Positions 1 to 4,227 of a DNA stretch of 7,310 nt are shown here, in pieces. How positions within the stretch are numbered: the stretch's first letter is position 1; each line of letters starts with the position of its first letter. The stretch comes from an uncultured Planctomycetaceae bacterium (GTDB lineage: Bacteria; Planctomycetota; Planctomycetia; Pirellulales; UBA1268), in contig CAJAYZ010000004.1 of the NCBI GenBank assembly GCA_903949225.1, positions 1-7,310 of the forward strand. The letters are read 5' to 3'. The position numbers and the translations under genes are program-made. The notes beneath the pieces were generated by a model. The model ran no database searches, was not told the DNA's origin, and saw only the letters and a list, made by a program, of their open reading frames with translations.

Positions 1-366
1 ATGGCGATGGTGGGCGCGTGGCTCGGCTGGCAGGCGAGCGTCCTTGCCTGCTTCCTCGGTGTGCTCTTCGGACTTTTTCATGCCGTTGTCCAGATCGTCC
101 GCCACCGCGAGAGTGAGCTCCCCTTCGGCCCGGGCCTGTGCATGGGCACCGCGACGGTCGTGATCGGCTGGCGGCCGCTGTGGCAGGCAGCGGCCGCGAC
201 GTTTGCCGAGACCGGCCAACTCGTCGGGATGGTCGTTGCCGTGGTCGTGGGGACGGCGCTGTCGCTGTGGGTCTGGGCGTCGCTGGGGCCGGTGGCCCGA
301 CGGGTGGCCCTGGCCGCGATCGTTGTGTTGGGAGTGTTGCTCGTTGGCTTGCTCGTGCTGCTCTAG
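1..366 (+). CDS. Type IV prepilin peptidase (A24 family), C-terminal part, 5' end outside window
   Basis: Integral membrane aspartic protease that removes leader peptides from type IV pilins or type II secretion pseudopilins, and in many members also N-methylates the new end. Only the last 121 residues are here. The visible start (MAMVGAWLGW) matches the family segment that directly follows the second catalytic Asp motif (GDxK), so the ATG at position 1 is internal and both catalytic aspartates are not visible. A hydrophobic helix follows (about residues 8-31), then the conserved PFGP motif (41-44) leading into another membrane segment (about 44-61). Two further hydrophobic helices (about 74-96 and 102-121) form a longer tail than the family usually has after PFGP. 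The stop is TAG at 364-366. No pilin or secretion gene is visible beside it. The family call is fairly sure; whether it serves pili or secretion cannot be told. Confidence 0.8.
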   Translation: MAMVGAWLGWQASVLACFLGVLFGLFHAVVQIVRHRESELPFGPGLCMGTATVVIGWRPLWQAAAATFAETGQLVGMVVAVVVGTALSLWVWASLGPVARRVALAAIVVLGVLLVGLLVLL

Positions 367-372
367 CTGCCC

Positions 373-404
373 GTGGAAAAAGTCATCCATGACCTTTTTT
401 CCAC
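373..404. repeat. Long inverted repeat just after the prepilin peptidase stop
   Basis: The left arm GTGGAAAAA plus GTCAT (373-386) pairs with ATGAC plus TTTTTTCCAC (389-404): 14 pairs with a 2-nt bulge (C394 and one T) and CC at the centre. It begins 7 bases after the TAG of the upstream gene. It could act as a transcript 3'-end hairpin, but the stem is A:T-rich in the middle and no clean T-run follows, so it is not a canonical intrinsic terminator. Each outer arm also reads as an 8-of-9 match to the DnaA-box variant TTTTCCACA (397-405 on plus, 372-380 on minus). Confidence 0.5.
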
Positions 405-470
405 TTTGGACACCCCCAAAAAAGCCGATGTTTTCGGGGTTTTCGAACGCCGCATCCGGCGGCGATCACT

Positions 471-479
471 TTATCCACA
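471..479 (+). promoter_or_regulatory. Perfect DnaA-box match (TTATCCACA)
   Basis: TTATCCACA is the strongest E. coli-type DnaA box. It sits in the only AT-rich stretch of the left half, and a perfect hairpin AGCCC-GCTA-GGGCT (479-492) overlaps its last base. A single 9-mer in 7.3 kb can occur by chance at roughly the few-percent level, so its function is unproven. Two weaker box-like sites lie about 70-100 bases upstream. Confidence 0.35.
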
Positions 480-527
480 GCCCGCTAGGGCTGACGTTTG
501 TCCTCGGCGGGGCCGCGGGCATCGGGC

Positions 528-556
528 TTGTTCCCCCTCCGATCGCTCCCTACCAT
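528..556 (+). promoter_or_regulatory. Possible sigma70-type promoter for the lipoprotein gene
   Basis: TTGTTC (528-533) and TACCAT (551-556) are separated by 17 bases, the ideal spacing. A start near 562-564 would give a 5' UTR of about 60 bases containing the GC hairpin at 587-606. The call rests only on hexamer similarity in an otherwise C-rich region. Confidence 0.35.
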
Positions 557-586
557 CCCCCCTCCACCGGCGTCCCCCACCCACCA

Positions 587-606
587 CCGGCCCCGCGGGG
601 GGCCGG
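587..606 (+). other. Strong all-GC hairpin in the likely 5' UTR of the lipoprotein gene
   Basis: CCGGCCCC (587-594) and GGGGCCGG (599-606) form a perfect 8-bp G:C stem around the tetraloop GCGG. It ends 17 bases before the ATG at 624, just upstream of where a ribosome would bind. There is no T-run, so it is not a terminator. It could affect mRNA stability or translation. Confidence 0.45.
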
Positions 607-623
607 GGATCGGAACAGGCACC

Positions 624-1508
624 ATGGCGGCCCAGCACCTCCGCATCGTTGCCTGTCTCCTCGTCGCCCCGGTGGCGATCGGCTGCACGCAGAACCCCTT
701 CCGTGCCACCTCCGGCATGATGCCGGTGAGCTTCGCGCCGCAGGCCCCGTCGGTGCCCCTCGCGCCGGCCACGGTGGCGCCGCTGCCGTCGTATGCCAAC
801 GCCGATCCGAAGGCGCTCGAGACGCAGCTGACCCGGAGCCGTCAGGAGACGCAGCTGGTGCAGGAGGAGCTGTCGGCGCTCCGCGAGCAACTCGCCTCGA
901 CCTCGTCGCAGTTGGCCCAGGCCCGGGCCGTGGCCCGCCCGGCGGGGCCTCCGGGGACGTTTGAATCACCCGGGGGTCCGGGGGCCCAGCCGCTTGTCCC
1001 CGCGATCGATCCAGCCTCGATGCGCGAGGGGATGAATCATCTGGCGATCCCTGGCGTCACGTCCCGGCTCGATGGTTCGGTCGTGCGGATCGAGATCCCG
1101 GCCGACAAGCTCTTCGAGCCGGGGACGGCCTCGATGCTCCCCTCAGGCGCCGCCCTCCTCTCGCAGACGGCAACGGAAGTGTCGGGCGTTTTCAAAGGCC
1201 AATTCATCGGCATCGAGGGGCACACCGACACCGAGCCGCTCCAGAACGCGACCTGGGGCTCGCCGCATCAACTGAGCGTGGCCCGCGCCAGCGCCGTCTT
1301 CGACTTCCTCTGCGGCCGGACAAGCCTCAAGGCGGGGCAGTTGTTCGTCGTCGCCCATGGGCCCAACCACCCGGTCGTTTCCAACGCCACGGCCGCCGGC
1401 CGGGCCCCGAACCGGCGGATCGAGTTGGTCGTCTACCCAGAGCAGATCGCGCCAGAGCAGATCGCGCCCGAACCGGCGGCTCCGCTGGCCGACACCCCCG
1501 CCGGCTGA
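624..1508 (+). CDS. OmpA/MotB-like peptidoglycan-binding lipoprotein
   Basis: Predicted envelope lipoprotein of 294 residues that would tether a membrane to peptidoglycan. The ATG at 624 is chosen because it yields a signal peptide (residues 1-20) ending in a relaxed lipobox, AIGC, with Cys21 as lipidation site; the upstream extension is Pro-rich and unlike a signal. A Pro/Ala linker (33-60) is followed by a short coiled coil (about 63-102), a Gly/Pro linker (105-130) and an OmpA C-terminal domain (about 150-271). The domain carries GHTD (199-202), LSVARA (217-222) and NRRIE (263-267). Asp202 and Arg221 match the pair that binds diaminopimelate in OmpA. The spacing and a Trp in the loop (211) are closer to MotB domains, but there is no MotB membrane helix. 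The C-terminus is a Pro/Ala tail with a duplicated EQIAP. The start has only a weak purine-rich upstream site. No Tol or flagellar genes are adjacent. Confidence 0.85.
   Translation: MAAQHLRIVACLLVAPVAIGCTQNPFRATSGMMPVSFAPQAPSVPLAPATVAPLPSYANADPKALETQLTRSRQETQLVQEELSALREQLASTSSQLAQARAVARPAGPPGTFESPGGPGAQPLVPAIDPASMREGMNHLAIPGVTSRLDGSVVRIEIPADKLFEPGTASMLPSGAALLSQTATEVSGVFKGQFIGIEGHTDTEPLQNATWGSPHQLSVARASAVFDFLCGRTSLKAGQLFVVAHGPNHPVVSNATAAGRAPNRRIELVVYPEQIAPEQIAPEPAAPLADTPAG
1437..1466 (+). repeat. Tandem 15-bp duplication in the 3' end of the lipoprotein gene
   Basis: CCAGAGCAGATCGCG occurs twice head to tail (1437-1451 and 1452-1466), in frame, adding one extra copy of the pentapeptide EQIAP to the Pro-rich tail. 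The two copies are identical, which points to a recent slippage event. Confidence 0.9.
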
Positions 1509-1561
1509 GAAGGCCGCCCGTGGCCCAGCGAGCAGCCCTCCCGGCCGCCCGCCCGCCACCG

Positions 1562-1567
1562 TACACT
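1562..1567 (+). promoter_or_regulatory. -10-like hexamer immediately before hisH
   Basis: TACACT ends 6 bases before the hisH ATG. If it is a real -10 element, transcription would begin at or next to the start codon, giving a leaderless mRNA. No Shine-Dalgarno sequence is visible before this ATG. No good -35 hexamer lies 16-18 bases upstream, which weakens the call. Confidence 0.25.
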
Positions 1568-1573
1568 GCCAGC

Positions 1574-2179
1574 ATGGTCACGATCATCGATTACGGCAGC
1601 GGGAATCTCCGCAGCGTGCAAAAGGCGCTCGAGCGGATCGGCGTCGAGGCCCTCATCAGCGATGATCCGCAGCGCGTGGCGGAGTCGGAGCGGGTGGTGC
1701 TCCCCGGCGTGGGGGCCTTTGATGATGCGATGCGGGAACTGCGGGCCCGCGGCCTTGTCGAGCCGATCGTGGCGCATGTCCGCGCCGACAAGCCGTTCTT
1801 CGGGATCTGCATGGGCCTTCAGCTCCTCTTCGAGACCGGCTGGGAGGGGGGCGAGAATCGCGGCCTCGGTCTCCTCGAAGGGGACGTGGCCCGGTTCGAA
1901 CTCCCCACGGGGATGAAGGTGCCCCACATGGGGTGGAACACCGTCACCTGGGGCCCCGCGGCGGAGCGCTTCGCGCAAAGCCCCGACGATTGGTACTACT
2001 TCGTCCACTCCTACGCCGCCAGGCCCCGCGACCCCTCCGTCATCGCCGGGGTCACCGACTACGGGGGCGAGTTCTGTGCCGCCGTCGCTCGCGGCCGCTT
2101 GTTCGCCACGCAATTCCATCCCGAGAAGAGCCAGGAGGCCGGCATGCGTCTCCTCCGGGCATTCGTTGACCGCCCGTGA
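1574..2179 (+). CDS. hisH: Imidazole glycerol phosphate synthase, glutamine amidotransferase subunit HisH
   Basis: Class I glutaminase of 201 residues that hydrolyses glutamine and passes ammonia to HisF, which makes imidazole glycerol phosphate and AICAR in histidine synthesis; cytoplasmic. The start at 1574 gives the conserved N-terminus (MVTIIDYGSGN). Visible family motifs are LPGVGAF (43-49), the nucleophile elbow GICMGLQLL (77-85) with Cys79, HMGWN (118-122), and FHPEKSQ (181-187) supplying His182 and Glu184, which complete the Cys-His-Glu triad. Length is normal for the family. It lies 65 bases after the lipoprotein gene and 64 bases before hisA on the same strand. HisF, its obligate partner, is not in the window. 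An in-frame GTG at 1520 would add 18 residues absent from the family and is rejected. Confidence 0.97.
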   Translation: MVTIIDYGSGNLRSVQKALERIGVEALISDDPQRVAESERVVLPGVGAFDDAMRELRARGLVEPIVAHVRADKPFFGICMGLQLLFETGWEGGENRGLGLLEGDVARFELPTGMKVPHMGWNTVTWGPAAERFAQSPDDWYYFVHSYAARPRDPSVIAGVTDYGGEFCAAVARGRLFATQFHPEKSQEAGMRLLRAFVDRP

Positions 2180-2231
2180 CCCGCGATCGACCTGCGACCG
2201 ATTTTCTGTTGACGTTCCCCGCCGCCCCTCT

Positions 2232-2235
2232 GGAG
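2232..2235 (+). promoter_or_regulatory. Shine-Dalgarno site for hisA
   Basis: GGAG lies 8 bases before the ATG at 2244 and supports that start. It is one of two clear ribosome binding sites in the window, in contrast to hisH and the serine acetyltransferase gene. Confidence 0.65.
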
Positions 2236-2243
2236 ATGCCCCC

Positions 2244-2966
2244 ATGGATCTGTGGCCCGCGATCGACCTCCGCGGGGGACGCTGCGTCCGTCTGCTCCAG
2301 GGGGACTACGACCGTGAGACGGTGTTTGCGGACGACCCGGTCGAGCAGGTGCGACGATTCGTCGATCAGGGGGCCCGCCGGATCCATGTCGTCGACCTCG
2401 ACGGCGCGAAGTCGGGGAGCCCGGTGCAGGCCGACCTCGTCGCCCGGATGGTGAGGGCGGCAGGGGTGCCCTGTCAGCTCGGCGGAGGAATCCGCTCGCT
2501 CGACACGGCCCGCGCCTATGCCGATGCCGGCGTCTCCCGGCTGGTCGTAGGGAGCGTCGCCATCGAGCAGCCGGAGCTCCTCGGGATCATGGCCGAGGCT
2601 CTCCCCGGCAAGATCGTTCTCGGCCTCGATGCCCGGGACGGTCGCGTCGCGGTCCGTGGCTGGGTCGACACGAGCCCGGTGCTCGCCCTCGACGTCGCCC
2701 GGCGGAGTGAGCATCTCCCGCTGGCCGGCTTGGTCTACACCGACATCGCCACCGACGGGATGCTCTCGGGGCCGAACCTGACCGCCCTGTCGGAGATGAT
2801 CCAGAGCGTCCGCCTTCCGGTCGTGGCGTCGGGGGGGATCGCCGTTGCCGACGACCTCCGCCGCGTGGCTGGCATCGGTGCCGAGGGCTGCATTGTCGGC
2901 CGGGCCCTCTATGACGGCGGGCTGTCGCTTGCCGCCGCCCTGGCCGCGTGCGGCGAATCGGTCTGA
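2244..2966 (+). CDS. hisA: ProFAR isomerase HisA
   Basis: (beta/alpha)8-barrel enzyme of 240 residues that isomerises ProFAR to PRFAR by an Amadori rearrangement, the step before HisH-HisF. The start at 2244 gives the canonical first strand PAIDLRGG (5-12) with the catalytic base Asp8. Other family marks are LQGDY (18-22), HVVDLDGA (48-55), the phosphate-binding LGGGIR (79-84), VGS (102-104), GLDARDG (127-133) with the catalytic acid Asp129, TDIATDGM (166-173), ASGGI (195-199) and VGRALYDG (218-225). Length is normal. It forms a likely unit with hisH (64-base gap). The TrpF-like bifunctional variant PriA cannot be fully excluded from sequence reading, but nothing suggests it. A 21-base near-repeat links its first codons with the hisH stop region. 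Confidence 0.97.
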   Translation: MDLWPAIDLRGGRCVRLLQGDYDRETVFADDPVEQVRRFVDQGARRIHVVDLDGAKSGSPVQADLVARMVRAAGVPCQLGGGIRSLDTARAYADAGVSRLVVGSVAIEQPELLGIMAEALPGKIVLGLDARDGRVAVRGWVDTSPVLALDVARRSEHLPLAGLVYTDIATDGMLSGPNLTALSEMIQSVRLPVVASGGIAVADDLRRVAGIGAEGCIVGRALYDGGLSLAAALAACGESV

Positions 2967-3012
2967 AATCCCGCCTTTTTCCCTCCTTTCCCAGTCGCCG
3001 GGGGCGGGGTCC

Positions 3013-3031
3013 TGGCAGGGGCAAACTGCCA
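3013..3031. repeat. Inverted repeat TGGCAG-N7-CTGCCA
   Basis: A perfect 6-bp stem (3013-3018 with 3026-3031) encloses the 7-base loop GGGCAAA, 46 bases after the hisA stop. No T-run follows on the plus strand. It could be a transcript-end hairpin of hisA or a protein-binding dyad. Confidence 0.4.
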
Positions 3032-3066
3032 AACAACCCTCAATTTCCGCAACCTTCCGCGTCGAA

Positions 3067-3109
3067 GGGAACGGTGGCGCGAGTGTGCGGGCGCCCCGGT
3101 GCGGTTCCC
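3067..3109. repeat. Extended imperfect hairpin
   Basis: The outer stem GGGAAC/GTTCCC (3067-3072 with 3104-3109) encloses an inner stem GG-T-GGCGC/GCGCCCC (3073-3080 with 3091-3097, one bulged T) and a 10-base loop. Six unpaired bases (3098-3103) lie on the right side. It lies just upstream of the acetyltransferase control repeats. It could be an RNA structure at the end of the hisA transcript or a DNA dyad. I do not recognise it as a known riboswitch. Confidence 0.3.
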
Positions 3110-3110
3110 G

Positions 3111-3152
3111 TGCCTGACCCGGCTCCGTTACCTGCCTGACCGTCCCGTTGCC
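3111..3152 (+). repeat. Degenerate tandem repeat upstream of the acetyltransferase promoter
   Basis: Copy 1 (3111-3132) and copy 2 (3133-3152) share an identical start, TGCCTGACC, then diverge with a 2-base length difference but both finish in CCGTTRCC. About 17 of 20 aligned positions match. The identical 9-mers are 22 bases apart, about two helical turns. The end of copy 2 overlaps the proposed -35 element. This layout would suit an activator binding as tandem dimers, but no factor is identified. Confidence 0.5.
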
Positions 3153-3177
3153 GAGCGGGTCGGCAGGGCCCTACGAT
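3148..3177 (+). promoter_or_regulatory. Likely promoter of the serine acetyltransferase gene with overlapping dyad
   Basis: TTGCCG (3148-3153) and TACGAT (3172-3177) are 18 bases apart, a plausible sigma70-type pair. A perfect dyad TGCCGA-N5-TCGGCA (3149-3165) covers the -35 and the spacer, where a bound repressor would block polymerase. The -10 ends 8 bases before the ATG at 3186 and no Shine-Dalgarno is visible, so the transcript may be leaderless or nearly so. Confidence 0.45.
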
Positions 3178-3185
3178 CGAGTCCC

Positions 3186-4187
3186 ATGGCTACCGACCTT
3201 CGCATCAAGGAACAGCTCCCGGAACTCACCCGGCGGATTGTGAAGACGTATCAGGACGTCCCCACGATCCAGTACCTCGGGCACTGCCCGCTGCCAAAGT
3301 ACGAGACGATCGTCGCTGCCTGTGAGGATCTCAAGGAGATCCTTTACCCGGGCTACCGGCGGCGCGAGAACCTCCACCTTGGCAACGTCACCTACCATGT
3401 CGGCGACCTCATCGACGGTCTCCATGACAAACTGACGACGCAGATCGGCCGGGCCCTGCGCCACAGCGTGGCGGCCCGGGCCCAGGCGGCCGTCCACGGC
3501 GCCGAGTTGCCGGCCGTCCCGGATGTCGTCCAGGAATGCGTCGACGCTGCCGATTTCGACGCCCTCGGGCAGGCGAAGGCCGTGGAGTTTCTCGGAAAGA
3601 TCCCCGACCTGCGCCGCGTTCTCGCGACGGATGTCCAGGCGGCCTACGACGGCGACCCGGCCGTGCGGACGCTCGACGAGGTGATCTTCTGCTATCCGGG
3701 GCTCGAGGCCGTCACGATCCACCGGCTGGCGCACCTTCTTCACCGCCTCGAAGTGCCGCTCATTCCCCGGATGATGGCCGAATGGGCCCATGCGCGGACC
3801 GGCATCGACATCCACCCCGGCGCGACGATCGGGGATCACTTCTTCATCGATCACGGCACCGGCGTCGTCATCGGCGAGACGTGCGAGATCGGCCGTCACG
3901 TCAAGCTCTATCAAGGGGTGACGCTCGGTGCGCTGTCGTTCCAGACCGACAGCGACGGGCATCTCATCCGGGGGACGAAGCGCCATCCGACGATCGAGGA
4001 CAACGTCGTGATCTACGCCAATGCCACGGTCCTCGGCGGGGCAACGCGGATCGGTCACGATTCCGTCATCGGCAGCAACGTCTGGCTGACGCGTAGCGTC
4101 GACCCCCGGACGACGGTTGTCCTCGAACGACCGAAGCTCCGCATGCGCGGCGAGGTCCCGGCCCTCGAACACGACTACCAGATCTGA
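3186..4187 (+). CDS. Serine O-acetyltransferase (EpsC/SrpH-type, long form)
   Basis: Cytoplasmic enzyme of 333 residues that transfers acetyl from acetyl-CoA to L-serine, giving O-acetylserine for cysteine synthesis. The first ~190 residues form the helical N-terminal SAT domain. The left-handed beta-helix of hexapeptide repeats runs from about 205 to 305. Active-site features are DIHPGA (208-213), FIDHGTGVVIGET (220-232) with the catalytic Asp222-His223 dyad, and KRHPTI (265-270) with the conserved His267. At 333 residues it is longer than E. coli CysE and fits the EpsC/SrpH branch. The C-terminus ends in DYQI; a terminal Ile is what CysE-type enzymes insert into the O-acetylserine sulfhydrylase active site, and the ending resembles plant SAT. 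The ATG at 3186 is chosen because upstream in-frame sequence lacks family character. The gene stands alone between hisA (219 bases) and the convergent sulfatase. cysE would be the usual symbol for the activity, but this branch differs enough that I leave it blank. Confidence 0.93.
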   Translation: MATDLRIKEQLPELTRRIVKTYQDVPTIQYLGHCPLPKYETIVAACEDLKEILYPGYRRRENLHLGNVTYHVGDLIDGLHDKLTTQIGRALRHSVAARAQAAVHGAELPAVPDVVQECVDAADFDALGQAKAVEFLGKIPDLRRVLATDVQAAYDGDPAVRTLDEVIFCYPGLEAVTIHRLAHLLHRLEVPLIPRMMAEWAHARTGIDIHPGATIGDHFFIDHGTGVVIGETCEIGRHVKLYQGVTLGALSFQTDSDGHLIRGTKRHPTIEDNVVIYANATVLGGATRIGHDSVIGSNVWLTRSVDPRTTVVLERPKLRMRGEVPALEHDYQI

Positions 4188-4227
4188 CAGATCTAAGTCG
4201 GCCCATCAGGCCCGCCGGCCGCCCTTG
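4179..4227. other. Convergent junction with tandem CAGATCT repeat
   Basis: CAGATCT occurs twice with a 9-base period (4179-4185 and 4188-4194), overlapping the acetyltransferase stop. Because AGATCT is self-complementary, 4180-4194 can fold as a 6-bp stem around GAC. A second weak pairing involves GGCC at 4200-4203 and 4209-4212. The 40 bases between the two convergent stops must serve the ends of both transcripts, but no canonical GC stem followed by a T-run is present in either direction. Confidence 0.35.

Larger units (their letters stand above)
367..623. other. Intergenic region with AT-rich, dyad-rich first half
   Basis: No gene is supported in these 257 bases. By hand count positions 373-480 are about 50% GC, far below the flanking genes, with runs of A5, T6, A6 and T4. 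The segment holds several inverted repeats and a perfect DnaA-box match (471-479). The second half (about 500-623) is very GC- and C-rich and holds a possible promoter and a strong hairpin before the lipoprotein gene. A reading frame opening with GTG at 373 gives about 35 protein-like residues, but then becomes Arg/Pro-rich and overlaps the next gene out of frame, so I do not call it a gene. Confidence 0.6.
2967..3185. other. Intergenic region rich in dyads and repeats before the acetyltransferase gene
   Basis: No gene is supported in these 219 bases. In order they hold a pyrimidine-rich tract with T5 just after the hisA stop (2971-2992), a 6-bp hairpin (3013-3031), an extended imperfect hairpin (3067-3109), a degenerate tandem repeat (3111-3152) and a likely promoter (3148-3177) with an overlapping dyad (3149-3165). 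The hisA end has only a 4-bp stem before T5 (2952-2980), too weak to call a terminator with confidence. Confidence 0.6.

Noticed and set aside
373..720. Small GTG-started frame with about 35 protein-like residues
   Set aside because: The first part could pass for a peptide rich in Lys, Asp and Phe, but it lies on the AT-rich inverted repeat, lacks a ribosome site, turns Arg/Pro-rich and overlaps the lipoprotein gene out of frame. A remnant of an older gene or repeat is possible but unsupported.
2209..2237. TTGACG hexamer between hisH and hisA as a hisA promoter
   Set aside because: The position 17 bases downstream reads GGAGAT, which is the ribosome binding site and not a -10 element.
1433..2245. 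270-codon open frame on the minus strand
   Set aside because: Antisense shadow of hisH; no recognisable domain.
2952..2980. Intrinsic terminator after hisA
   Set aside because: Only a 4-bp stem with a 16-base loop precedes the T5 run, too weak to call.
2052..3032. 326-codon open frame on the minus strand
   Set aside because: Antisense shadow of hisA and the hisH end; no recognisable domain.
3171..4172. 333-codon open frame on the minus strand
   Set aside because: Antisense shadow of the serine acetyltransferase, which has intact catalytic motifs on the plus strand.
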